From Pinus tabuliformis (Eukaryota; Streptophyta; Pinopsida; Pinales; Pinaceae): a DNA stretch of 64,000 nucleotides. The notes beneath the pieces were generated by a model. The model was not told the DNA's origin. It made no database searches and saw only the letters and a program-made list of their open reading frames with translations. Each line of letters opens with the position of its first letter. Position 1 is the stretch's first letter. The translations under genes were made by a program, and so were the position numbers. Of this stretch, positions 34,155 through 45,497 are shown one piece after another. Where the stretch lies: positions 691,434,420 through 691,498,419 of the forward strand of contig CM062813.1 in NCBI GenBank assembly GCA_031772625.1. Direction: 5' to 3'.

Positions 34155-34222
34155 CTTCGCCGATTTCTCCTGGTTCCCTCCGTTTCGTAGCAGCCACTCA
34201 AATGTTTGAATATTAAGTAATC

Positions 34223-34235
34223 AGCTTAAATCTGG
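34223..34235 (+). other. target-site duplication, right
   Basis: AGCTTAAATCTGG, matching 31951-31963 except for one base. Confidence 0.8.
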
Positions 34236-36330
34236 TTAGACAGGGAAGTCAGGATAAAATGTTTTGTATTGGTTATGCTACAAATGGTTTCAACAATTTT
34301 TCAAGCCAACAATACAAATTTCTTTAAATGGTGGATTTGGTGAATTTTGTCCATTGTCAAACAAAGCTTTTCAACTAAAAGTAAAAGTAAGAACGTGCAA
34401 TGGGCTTAAGTCTCTCTCCAAATTCATGTTAAATATTTTGGAAATTATTTTTTTTAACTGAAAATTTTAATATGCCCTATATTTTTAGTTTTTGTTGTAT
34501 TTAATTATTTTGTATCTTTGAATCATTATTTAATTGTTTTGCATTTTAGAAATTATATTAAATTTCAAATTCTAAATGATACAATTATAAAATTGTCATA
34601 TATACTATCAAATAACATATTACATCATATAAAATAACAAATTACATCATATAAAAAATAAGTTATCAAATAATAAATAATACATTTCATTTTGAGAAAT
34701 ATACAGATTATTAAAAAAATGTAATAATTAGCTAAATTATTATTTTACAGTAGTTAGATTACATAACCTTTAATCTATTTGTTCTTGAAATACACCTTGA
34801 AATATCCATTTTTGACCGAGAAATATTTCAATCATATTTAGTTTCAAAGTCTTTGACATAATGGCTAGTTAAAATATAATTTTATATTGTTTAAATGACA
34901 TTTTTAATATCAGTTTTGCCAAATACTTTATTCATTTTGAAATGTCATAAGATAATTAATGCAAATGTAAATTTTTTATGTTTTTTACAATACATTGCAA
35001 TCTAGTTATGTAAGTCATGGTCAAATTGTCACTAGTGAATTTTGCCTAAAATCAAATAAAAATTAATTAAAATATCTTTAAATTATTATGCATTCAAAAA
35101 CACATTATTAAAAAAATATATATCATAATTTTGCTAAAAATTATATCACCTAAAATTAATAAGGTAATTGTGTCTTTATTACATAAAACGTTACAATGTC
35201 AATATTTTCTTAATTTATTAGTTTGTTTATTGTGTTTGATAAAAATCTCTACTTGAGTGTTTGTTTCACTTGTGTAGAACATATATTTTATGTTCCTATA
35301 TATATATATATATGTGTGTGTGATGCTTATCTTTAGCATATTCATATGTATTCGAACAAACGTAATATTGTGTAAAAATAGAATTCAATGAGAAGTTATA
35401 TATATGTATATGTTAGCAGTTTTAGGTAGCAGATTTCCAATGCAAGATAACAATATTTTTTGTACTATTTTTGGTAGAAACATTTTTTGGTTAGGAAGTA
35501 TGGTTCTAGAATTTTTGTTTCAACATTGGATATCAATATATTTTTTTACCACTTTTGGTAGAAACATTTTTTTGTTTGGAAGTATGGCTCTAGAATTTTG
35601 GTGTCAACGTTCAAGTACTAAGTCTCAGGTCATTAGCAGTATTTTATGGCTACTAAAAACACTTTGTTCAAGTACTAAGTCTCAGGTCATTAGCAGTATT
35701 TTATGGCTACTAAAAACACTTTATTCATTCATTCGTGTATGTCTTATTTGTGTCTTACTCTAATTTAAGAATACTTAAAATAAACAAGAATATCTACAAA
35801 GTAGCCCTTGTTCAAATACAATATTTAGTTCATACATTTCAAAATTCAATAATTGAACTAAGCTGCAGGTAAGCGCTAGCTATGCGGCCTTGTTATACAT
35901 GCATTTATTTATGAATATCATCTATTCACGAATGTTATGGAGTGGTTTTCTTAAGGTTAGAGAAAGTAATCCCATCCTTAAGGTCTAATATGTTGGAAAT
36001 TTATTTTCTCGCCCTTTTTGTCTAGCAGCAGATGTTGTTCCCATCACTGTCAATGAGGAAAATTGATTAGATTGCCCCCACCTTTCTTTGTTTTTGTTTT
36101 TCATGTATATGATTGTGATAGTTACACTAACTTAAATTTATATGTATGACTGAAATTGTCGTTTTAAAAATATATTAATTGGCTAAGGTTCTCTTGTACC
36201 CTTCCTAAATAGCTTCAACCTTGATTTCTCTTATGCAAATTAAATCAATTTACCACAACACAAACTTAAGTTATTTTAGTCAAATTTATTTTTTAGTTTA
36301 CTTTAGAAGAAAGAAAAAAGAAATTTTTTT
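34236..36330. other. AT-rich spacer, copy A; contains a 57-bp tandem repeat
   Basis: Colinear with 58815-60845. No gene is supported. At 35610-35722 a 57-bp unit (TTCAAGTACTAAGTCTCAGG...) is present twice in tandem; copy B has it once near 60168. A gapped tandem similarity with TTTTTGGTTAGGAAGTATGG lies just upstream (35480 and 35570). Confidence 0.5.
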
Positions 36331-36334
36331 AATG

Positions 36335-38335
36335 TCCACGAGGCTAAAGATAGCCTATGGGACAGATTGCTTCTTCACATGCTTGATGTATTCGGCCCTT
36401 TTTCTGTGAAGCTTCAAAATAAATGCTCCCAGATTCTCAACAAACCCCTCACTAAATAGATTATCCCAAGAGCTAGCTGTCAGCATAGCTGCATAACTTT
36501 CCCTATTGTCTTTGAAGGCCTCACATTCTGAAATGAAATGTTTTTTTGTTTCCACTTTTCCGGAAGAACAAAAAATTCATACTCTTTCCTCCCACACTTC
36601 CTTTGGCATTTTCCACCTCCCTGTTTCACAACGGAGTTGATGAGAATTAGTCCTTAACTGAGCAATAAAAATTTTGGCTCTCCAAGACATATTGGCCTCT
36701 ATGTATGCTTTTGGTTGATGACTATGAGTGGGATTAAACACTTCAATATAGTAATTTTTCTTTCTTCCTAGCTCTTTATCCCAAGTACGCTTGTGGAACT
36801 TTTCCAAAACAAAAGCTTTTATCTCTTTCTTGTTTATGGGACACACGTTCAAGCAAATACCCCATTTACTAAACCATTTGTTATTTTGTTGCATCCAAGT
36901 TTTTTTGCTCTTGCACAAAATATCATTAAAGACAACCTTAGGCCATCTACCCTCTTCCATTTGCTCAATATGTTTTACATACCTTATGACTTGCACCATA
37001 GCAATTGCTTTAATAGGAGTCATCCATGGTTCACTTAACAAGATATCATAAGGAACTGCACTTTTAATCTTAAATTTGTTTATAATCAAACGCTTCTGAA
37101 TTTTCTCAATTTGTCTCCACTGCATGTCGGATGTACTGCTAGCCCATAGTTCACAACCATGGAGAATCATCAAAATCACTAGAAGCCCAAAAAGAGTTTG
37201 AGTGGTTTTCCAGTCCCATAACTTTGTCTCTCTACACCTATTTTGAGCATAAAATTCTTTCCAACCCCCCAAAGTTCTTTTCTTTCTACAACTATTCTAG
37301 CTTAGATTTTTGTTGAAGTCAATTATGAGGTATTTGTAATCTACAACTTCTTCTAGAATGTTGCCTTCAAAGTAGAACTTATGTTGGTTATGTTTTCTTT
37401 TCTTAGAGAAGACCACTACTTTCATTTTGTTGATATTGACTTGCATCCCCACACATCTACAAAAATTCTTAAGGGATAGTAAGTGTTCTTGCAAACCAAG
37501 AGTCGATTTAGCAATCAGAATAAAGTCATATACATACAAAATAAACCTTATAACAAACTTACCCAAATAGATACCATCACCCCCTTGCGAATTTAACCAC
37601 TCCTCAAGCTTGTCAATATATAAACCAAAAAGGGTAGGAGACAGTGGGCAACCTTGCTTGATCCTGATATCGCTTCTAAAACTTTCATAAATGCATGCTA
37701 AATTTCTAATTTTGACTTTCACCTCTTCATATAGCCTATGCACAGCTGCTCTCAAATGTTTAGGAACCCCAAGTTCCTCCATTCTGGGCCAAAGCTTATC
37801 CCTAGGAACCGAGTCAAACTCTTTTCTGAAATCAACAAAGCAACAAAAGTCTTATTCCTTTTTCTCACAAAATTTTTCAATGATGTGCCTTAAAGTTATA
37901 CAATGATCAAACTGTGGAATGTTTAGGTCTAAAACCTGCTTGCCCTTTAGCACACTTATCTCTTTCTTCTACCCACTTGCTAATTTTGTTTTCTATCATG
38001 CTTCCAAATAGCTTTGCAAACAAATGGTTTATCATGATGGTCCTCTAATTGGAGGGATTATTGACGTCACCGCTCTTGAAAAGAGGTATTGTGAGACTAG
38101 TTGTCCAATCTGTGGGGAGCCCTTGTTTTATGATGTTGTTGAAGATTTTTATAATGTGAGGTGCAATAATCTTTGAGCCCCACTTTACATATTCTGCTTG
38201 GAGTTCAGCTAAGTTTTTTGCTTTTCCAACACCCAACTTCTTGATACCCATCTCTACCTCTTGTACCGTGAAGAGTTCAATATCAATGTTGACCAAGGGG
38301 GGAGGGTCAAACTTGGGAACCTGCTCATAGAGTTG
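36335..38335 (-). pseudogene. second-type LINE reverse transcriptase, copy A
   Basis: Minus strand, 5' part at the right. It starts VNIDIELFTVQEVEMGIKKL, then PTDWTTSLTIPLFKSGD and NPSN (RT fingers). After frame breaks come VPKHLRAAVHRLYEEV and KQGCPLSPTLFGLYIDKLEE (palm). The catalytic box reads LYVYDFILIA at 37525-37536, where copy B keeps LYADD. The C-terminal part includes HGCELWASSTSDMQWRQIEK and SHQLRCETGRWKMP, and a zinc-finger remnant in which a TGA (36577-36579) replaces the first Cys while the His (KKHFISEC) remains. The style resembles jockey/CR1/RTE-like elements more than plant L1; the clade is uncertain. The endonuclease and both ends are missing. Confidence 0.8.
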
Positions 38336-39490
38336 TCTTGCATAGTCAAACCATTTAGAAGTTGTAATATTATTTCCATTCTATCTTTTTCGGTTGGAGC
38401 TCATTCCAAAATAATTTGGGATTATTTATAAATAGCAAATTAAATAAATAAATATTTTTGTGAAGGAAGGTAATGTTTGTTTCGATAAATTAAGTGACCA
38501 GAAATAGCTTTATGTATTTAAGTGAGCCCCAAAAAATGTGTTCTTTAATATTAAGAATTTTGGATATATATGAATTATTACTTTGTGAGAATTATGGTGG
38601 TGAAATAAAAGGTCATAATGTGTGGTAATTAAAACATGAAGAAAAATATATATATTGGATATTATGAAATATAATTTTTAATTTTCAAATTCTTTTTGGT
38701 GTTGATGTTGATATATTATTAATAGCAATGTTGAGGTATTATAAAATGAAAATATATGGTGATGTTATGTAAAGGAGTTAATAATATTATTATAATGTTA
38801 CTATGATATAAAATAAATTTCATATATATAAAAAGGGGTTTATAGTGATTAAAATATGGTTTTTGTTTTTGTTTTTGTTTTTTTATTATTATAATATATA
38901 TGTAAATTAAGCAAAATTAAGCAATTTTGGTTGTTAAATTTGTTAAAGTTTTGTGAATTTAGTGATGGAACTCAAACTCAAAAATGGATTATAAAGTTTT
39001 TTATTTATTTATTTTTAATTATAAGGGAAATGAAGTAAATGAATTATAATGAATGAAGGTAGAGAACATGGTCAACTAATAATAATGTTGTTCTTACAAT
39101 GCATTTATACTAAGAGATTTAATTGTAAATTGAGATGTATGATGTTCAAAAGTTAGACTTCCAAGGTTGATATATGTGTAGGAAATTTAAGGTATAAAGT
39201 TGTTGTAAATTTGGCACTAATGATATGTTTTCAAAACGAAAATATAGTTTGATATGAATGATGAATATTGATATGACGTTATATTGACAAGTGGTGCTAT
39301 TTATTATGTGATGTCATGATATGTCTTTGATGCTGATATGTTGATGTTATAATTTATGAGGGTATTTTATGATGTGAAGCATGTGGTAATTGCATGCAAA
39401 TTTATGATAGGAAACAGTATGCAGCTCTTTACTATTCATGAAGTTGTCTTTAACAATGATATTATGTTATCATAATGACGTGCAAGACTT
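38336..39490. other. AT-rich spacer, copy A end
   Basis: Colinear with 62825-64000, where the window stops. No gene is visible. Short TA and TTTG runs occur. Confidence 0.5.
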
Positions 39491-40154
39491 GGCATGTGGA
39501 TTATTTGCTATGATACTATGATGTTATAATTAATGCATTGCTTGCATGTTGAGATGTGGTGCTTAACAGGAAATCCAGAAATGGGTCAAGAGGGTCAATT
39601 ATTTGATGATCTTGTGGGAGCTCATAACTGCGAGGGAGAACATGAAACACCATATGTGTTGGGGACATACTCAATCAAAACTACATATGCCAGTGATCCC
39701 TTTGTCTTGTATAGCTCTTGAGGGGTTGTGAGACCATCTTGAGGAGGCCAAGTGCCTAATAATAGATTGGGATGTCGAAGTCTCGTGGGGGTGTAAGGAC
39801 TTCGATGCCTGGGGTTGTTCACCTTAGTGAGTGTGCCGGGAGTGGGCCAACCTTTCAAGATGCCTGGAGTACTACTGCATGGAGTATTGAGCCAGGTCCC
39901 TGCCTTGGGGTAGATGAGGTATGAGTCGAGCGTGAACCTTGGGCTATGGTGCAAACCAATAAGGCTTTATGCATGGTTCCAAAAGTTTGGAAAAATGACA
40001 GAGATTCCTTGGGATTTCAGTGGTGATGTGAAAACTTTCGATGTCTGCTGATTATACTAGTTTAGAAAAGGGTGTAGGGCAAACGTGAAGTAATAAATAA
40101 CTAAATTAAATAAAATGTTAAATGGTTCAACTTAACTTTGGGACAAATTTCCTT
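39491..40154 (+). other. 3' interior of a Ty3-type element
   Basis: This sequence precedes a polypurine tract and an LTR start and is thus the untranslated 3' interior of an LTR element. It is less AT-rich than the spacer and holds no recognisable domain. Repeated phrases (AAGTCTCGTGGGGGTGTAAGG, GGCCAAGTGCC) suggest decayed simple structure. Whether copy B also has it lies beyond the window. Confidence 0.4.
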
Positions 40155-40168
40155 AAAGAGGGGGGAGT
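40155..40168 (+). other. polypurine tract
   Basis: AAAGAGGGGGGAGT directly before TGTAATGCCCC. This is the usual plus-strand primer just upstream of a 3' LTR. Confidence 0.7.
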
Positions 40169-40169
40169 A

Positions 40170-40496
40170 TGTAATGCCCCTAATAAAAAAATTAAAAAAA
40201 AATAGTAATAATAAATAAATAAAATAGTAAATAATAAACTGAAGCTCTAAATATATATATATATATATATATATAAGTAAACTATCAAAATAGTAAGAAT
40301 AAGTAAAGTTGACAAAAAATAAAAAGGAATAAAATAAGAAAGAGTTAAACTAAGAGAAATAATAAATTAAGTAAAACTAAGAGAATGTGTGCATGAGGAT
40401 CCCTTTCCATATTTTGGTCTATTTAAAAGACGATCGCGAGGATGAGATTCATCCATTTTTTTGAAAGAAAAGTGTTATGAGACAAAGGATTCCCTG
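40170..40496 (+). repeat. Ty3-type 3' LTR, 5' part
   Basis: It starts TGTAATGCCCC after the polypurine tract. From about 40310 it matches the LTR end parts at 21765-22277 and 46490-47004. A (TA)n run occupies about 40250-40276. At 40497, after GATTCCCTG, it is interrupted by another LTR. Confidence 0.7.
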
Positions 40497-41111
40497 TGAT
40501 CCAGATGGATGTTGGTGGCCACCTGCCTATCCCACTTGGACCCCCACCACTGTCTCTTTCAGCTTTTCAGTTTCGTTAATTTTAGCATACTTTACTATTT
40601 TTAGCAGTTTTTTAGGTCCTGAACTTTCGGATCCGTTTTGAGGCCCTAAACGACGTTTTGTTTGGAAAATAAAAATCCAGTAATTTCTATGGAAATTGCG
40701 TCAACAACTGTAGTCCTCGGAGATATATTTCCAAAAAGGTATCATATGCGTTAAACGGAGATAATATGACCAAGTTACGACCCTAGGAAGTTGACTGCTC
40801 AACTAACCCAACGGGGCCCATAAACTTTTGGTGTCACATCTCCTCGGGTTAGGGTTTTGGTTGTTTAGGGTTTTCTCTTATTGTTCAATAATAAAAAGGC
40901 CCTTGAGTCTCATTATAACTCAGTTCAGAGGCATGTAGCCGCCACATCTGTTCTCATAGATAAGTTACCATCGCCCAAGCTATCTTATTTCCATTTTGTT
41001 TGAAAGCATAGTTAAGTATTTTTCTATTAATGAAATGAAGTGTTTTTTGTTGCATCTCTATGTTTATGACTATATCTGTAATTTGTTGTGTTCTTGTTTA
41101 AATCTGGATCA
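40497..41111 (+). repeat. 615-bp LTR of a second retroelement
   Basis: It begins TGATCCAGAT and ends ATCTGGATCA, a perfect 10-bp inverted terminal pair, and is followed one base later by a tRNA-iMet primer-binding site. It contains TTGTTCAATAATAAAAAGG (possible TATA/polyadenylation region). It sits inside the Ty3-type LTR at 40170-40496 and is therefore younger than it. Confidence 0.8.
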
Positions 41112-41112
41112 G

Positions 41113-41124
41113 TGGTATCAGAGC
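41113..41124 (+). other. primer-binding site for initiator-Met tRNA
   Basis: TGGTATCAGAGC, the exact common plant PBS, one base after the LTR end. Confidence 0.9.
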
Positions 41125-41332
41125 AATCTGCTCTTTCTCTGTTTTTCTTTGCATGTCCCCAACGAGATCGGGATATAAGGAGTTAGGTCTTGAACTGGTC
41201 GAACCTTTGCAAGACCAGCCTCGCAAATCCTGATGGCCTCACATGGTGGATGAAAAGAAAGATGAGGGGGCAAGAGATCCCATCAAAATCTTGCTCGAAG
41301 AAGCCCTCGAGTGACAAAGGAACTCAATGATG
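41125..41332 (+). other. retroelement leader cut by the duplication junction
   Basis: Leader sequence after the PBS with a possible Gag start (ATGGCCTCACATGGTGG near 41231). It stops abruptly at 41333, where copy B begins with GGATAGTTATT. No pol or second LTR is present. Confidence 0.6.
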
Positions 41333-41581
41333 GATAGTTATTCTTGACAAATTAGTGTTTTATTTGCAAATTTTCCATATAATTTATAGGTAAACTACCT
41401 AAATAAAAAAGAAATATTTTTTTATTTGGGATTTACACAGCAGGGGTCACAACTTGCACAGACAGATGAAACTGCGCCCGTACAGGTAGTAGACTCATCA
41501 AAATAGCTGGCATCGGGCAGAGAGCGTGAACCATCGCAGGAGAAGGACTTCACTCAGGAGATAGAGTGAGCACTTGAACAG

Positions 41582-42714
41582 ATGGATACAGATATGGAGA
41601 AACAGGAGGTAGAGAAATACATCAACCTCATGCCTCATCACCAAGAGGTCCAAAAGAGGAGCAAGTCCCAAGCAACCGAGGAGATGTTGAGATCCTTGGA
41701 GATCAGCCTGAAGGAGAGATGCATAACATCTCGTTTGACGAGTCTCAACATAGAGTTGTGCAATCTCGCAGAGTGTCGACTCTGGGTGATCATACATCTC
41801 CTGTGCAGTTTGAGGAACGAGTGATCATGTCTAATGTGCACAAACATCTAACGGCATTGGCCAATGCTACCATAGCATATGCTGAAGCCACTAGCTCGAG
41901 TGTTCGCTTCCTGATAGTTGAGAATGAGTGAATGGCTAAGGAGCTATAGACGACCAAGCGAGGAGAATTGGTTACAGCATCTGCCCAATCAGAAATGAAG
42001 AAGGCAATATTGGATGAAGCATTGTCCCTTGACATAGTCATGCGGGCGTTGTATTCCAAGTTTGGTACCGTGCATAAGGCAGTCGTCCATCTCAACGGTT
42101 GGCAGCAATGATGTGCTAGAAGAGCATGTATCCTATCGAACGTGCATGCTTTTATTGATTACATGCAAACATGGACAATGAGATACAAGTGTGCCCTGTT
42201 ACACTTGCCAAAGATAATGAAGCCCAAAGCGGTTGAGCTGAAGGCACGCATCCGGAGTCAAATCTGGAACTATGAAGATCTCCCGTAGCTCATCACTAGT
42301 CTACAGGCTTCCCATGCACGTGTATTCAAGAGTATGGATGTTGTTGTGCACGCACATGCGATCCCATCTATTGGGACACTCACCCAGGAGAAGACAAAGG
42401 CATAGGTCCAACTGGGGCTTGACTCGTACTTTGACGAGTTGATGTGCATAGCCACCAACCCAGACTTGTCAATCAATGGAGACACCATGCACAAGTATGT
42501 TGTTGGTTCGATCGCAATCAAGACGATGATGCACATGCTATTATATGAGTTGGACTACACGGATGTTATGGAGGCAAGAGTTCGTTTCCAGAAATATGTC
42601 ACCTTAGAGTACACGGACACCATCGTGGACTACCAAGCTTGGCATCAGCCTGCTACAGTCAACCACCATGAGGATGTCGAAGAGTTGGTCTTCCAACAGT
42701 TGTCCGAGTCATAA
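41582..42714 (+). pseudogene. ORF of unknown function upstream of LTR, copy B
   Basis: Counterpart of 9547-10719. It starts MDTDMEKQEVEKY and ends VFQQLSES. Compared with A it lacks about 19 bases near 41650 (after HHQEV), which shifts the frame, has extra stops (for example near 42109 and 42287) and misses part of the DELDEE region. The two copies are broken at partly different sites, so both have decayed since the duplication. Confidence 0.5.
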
Positions 42715-42774
42715 TGATGTCTTGCATGCCTTTCTCAATCCATTTTGTCTCATATGGGTACATGTGCATTGTAA

Positions 42775-43624
42775 TGTAACGTCTTGTCAAGTGTACATTC
42801 AAGTGTAGATAGTTGGATGTAACAGTGATAGAGTAGATGAAGAGTCATGAGGGTAGTTGAACTGTCACAAAGGGGAATGTCAAGGGCCATCCCACCCTTT
42901 GTTATATCTAGTCCCTCATAACTCATTATAGACGCTTTTTGGTCAGCCAAGCTACTGATAGGACTATCTTAGAGAGAGCTTGGACAGTATTGTAACGAGC
43001 CTTAGCTTCTCCAATGTGCAGAGCTAGTATATCTCTTTGGAGGAGTAGGCGACAGTGACTGTAACATTTCGTTGTTGGAACTAGTGGTTGGACATGGATG
43101 TATTGTATGACTAGAACTTACACTTCTTAATATAACAAAGCTAGCACGTTTCATGCATATGTCATATTGTATTTCAGCTATTTTGTTTACTCTAAATGAT
43201 ATATGTATTTGTTTGCTTACGCATGCATGTGTAACTATTTTTTGTATATGTATGTATGAATCTTTCTGAAATGTGTTGTTGGTTTAACCATCACTTTGGA
43301 TTGCTAGCTTACTTACCTTTCATGTTGTGATGCATCTTTGCTCGTATGCTCCCTTCTTAATTGCGTGCTTTCACAGGTTTCCAAGGGACGCACTCACCTC
43401 ACCCTCCGTGTGTTGGAACTGCTCATGCACCTTCCTTGACTTACTGCACATGTCACACTCTTGATACCAACATGGACATCTTACTTGCCTTTCTGCGAAA
43501 CCATGGTCAAGGCGATACCTTACAACCCACTATTGGGACTTCTACAACAAACGGTCTTAGGTTTAATTGGGAATTCTTACCATGGAGATCCTGTGACATG
43601 TTGGCGGGTCCAACACCGTCAACA
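42775..43624 (+). repeat. LTR, copy B
   Basis: Counterpart of 10780-11628, ending CACCGTCAACA at 43624 and passing directly into the copia fragment, exactly as in copy A. The junction therefore predates the duplication. Confidence 0.6.
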
Positions 43625-43639
43625 GAATTGTAGTAAAGA

Positions 43640-45071
43640 TAGTAACACCATTTTTCTTCAACAAACAAATGTTTTCATAGTTCAAGTGTCCAAATCTAGC
43701 ATGCCATAAAAGACTTGATGGAAATGTACCTTCATCACAGTGAGAATTGTATGAAAAGTCTTGTGCACAAGCAGAGGTACCTTGCATCTTTAGAAGTATT
43801 TCTTCTTCTATCCCCGTCATGACAATTGAGTGATCTAATGCTTTTCTGACCTCAAAATTTCCATAAAATATATGAATGGAGTGTCCTTGCTGGTGGATGT
43901 GGATCAAAGACAACAAGTTTCTCCTCAACTCTAAGAGATATAGAACATCATTTAGAAGAAATTTTGGAAGACTGAGAAGTTTGAGCCTGATGGTGCCAAG
44001 CCCTAATTGCTTGAGTTTTGACTTGTCTACAAAATATAATTCTCCAACATTGTCAGTGAACTCTTCAAAAAAATCTCTCCTAAAGGTCATGTGGCAAGTT
44101 GCTCCTGAATCAAGCAACCAATCATCTTTCCATGAAGCAAGTGAAGCATTAAACAAGTCTTCATTTACTCCATTGTTACAATGTGCCACAACATAATGAG
44201 CGGATTTAGGTGCTTTATATTTCCCTTTGTTGGTTTTACCTTTCCCTTCATTTATTTCCTACTCAATTTTGTCCCAAGGAAACTTACATGTGGATGCATC
44301 ATGTCAATCTCTATTTCAACATATGCAATCAAGATCAGACGTTTCTCCTTGAAATTGTTTGCCCCCCTTGCCTCTAAAATTCCTTCTTCCTTTTCCACTA
44401 TGTCCACCTCTTCCTCTGGAAGAATCTTGTGCACAATTATTCTCCTTTTATGCAAGGCATACAACTTCTTCAGATTGAGGAGTTGTCTTCTTCCCAAAAT
44501 CCTTCTCTCTTTCAGCAAATTTATTCTCAAGCGAGTCAAAGGTGATCTCCTTAAGTTGGCCACTTGCTTGCAAAGATTCAAGATAATGTGAATAAGTGGG
44601 ATATAGTGCCTTGACATAAGCTATGAGAGGGATATCTATCTCAACACCAGTGGCCTTTCTATCATGCATAATTGATCTTACTTCTGGTCCTAAGGCAAGA
44701 GGGTCATCATTTTTCAATTCAAGAATGAACAACTTAATCATCAATTGAACAACTTCAAGTTCGGAGTGTGAGTCATACAATCCCTTCAACTTCTTTAAGG
44801 ATTCAAAAGCATTTTAAAATGGAGAGATATGTCGACTCACCTATTCCTTTACAGATGTTGCAATCAAGGCATAGGCCTTGCTATTCTTGTTTTCCCAAAT
44901 GGCAAGCTCCTTATCTGAAGTGGGAATTTCAGGTGCATTATCTCATTCTCCTACACAAACCCCTTTCCACAACTCATTGAAAATGAGGGTGTGTTTTATC
45001 TTCTGAAAACACTCAAGACAGTTCTCTTTTCCAGTGAGAACTACTCCCACTATAGATATGAGTGAATGCAT
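43640..45071 (-). pseudogene. Ty1/copia gag-protease fragment, copy B (uninterrupted)
   Basis: Same fragment as in copy A but without the CACTA insertion. Gag starts at 45071 with MHSLISIVGVV. A long frame (44789-44448) has LKGLYDSHSELEVVQL and AYVKALYPTYSHYLESL. The protease motif DWLLDSGATCHMTFRRDFF lies in the frame 44189-43563, which continues to FGHLNYENICLLKKNGV of the GAG-pre-integrase domain. Frameshifts separate Gag from protease. Integrase and RT are absent because the fragment ends at the LTR junction near 43625. The intact site of the CACTA insertion is near 44814-44816. Confidence 0.8.
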
Positions 45072-45448
45072 CACATAAAAAAATAAAAATAAAAAATAAA
45101 AAATTTCTTCACAACTTTATTTGGTGTCTTTCACTCTTTATTATGCAAATAATCAATACTTTAATTATATGACTTATATGATAGTCCCTTCCCTACCATA
45201 TATCCATTAAAAGGAAAAGCTCAACAATAAATGTGTCACACCACAACCTCTTTCTTTTTTAATTCCATTATTTACCACTCGATAGAAAGATCTTAACGCA
45301 AAGCCAAATAGGCATTCAAATTGACTCACATAATTCATATATATATATATATATATATATATCAACAACTTAGTCAACATGTAAGGAGTCAACATACCAT
45401 TCAGAACCGACCTATGTGTTAACCATTTTAACTGACCTAAGGCTTATA

Positions 45449-45497
<49 letters not shown>

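Larger units (their letters stand above)
31964..34222 (-). mobile_element. ORF1-only LINE-type retroelement with ubiquitin-like domain
   Basis: A 2,259-bp insertion on the minus strand, present in copy A and absent from B. It has a 13-bp target duplication (one mismatch) and a 14-base poly(A) tail, seen as T at 31964-31977. From its 5' end it has a 68-bp leader, one intact 658-codon ORF and a 200-bp 3' UTR with two hairpins. There is no endonuclease or reverse transcriptase. The layout equals a LINE reduced to ORF1. Both termini and the ORF are intact, so it is a young, apparently full-length non-autonomous element. Its 3' end resembles that of the L1-type LINE at 22600-28629, the likely source of the mobilising enzyme family. 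Confidence 0.88.
9298..39490 (+). repeat. segmental duplication, copy A
   Basis: Starting at GGATAGTTATTCTTGAC, this segment matches 41333-64000 in the same orientation and order to the window end; the last aligned base here is 39490. The start-to-start distance is 32,035 bp. Copy A differs by the CACTA element (12827-20186), a retroelement insertion (31964-34222), a 541-bp segment missing from B (22390-22930) and the loss of ~700 bp of LINE ORF1. Elements on both sides are mutated with the same defects, so they predate the duplication. Confidence 0.85.

Noticed and set aside
33555-34209. Plus-strand ORFs opposite the ORF1-only LINE
   Set aside because: Shadow frames; the minus-strand ORF has the domains, start context and poly(A) orientation.
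41498-42095. Minus-strand ORFs over the LTR-linked ORF, copies A and B
   Set aside because: The + frame is longer and continuous over 390 codons except for a few stops; the minus frames are complements.
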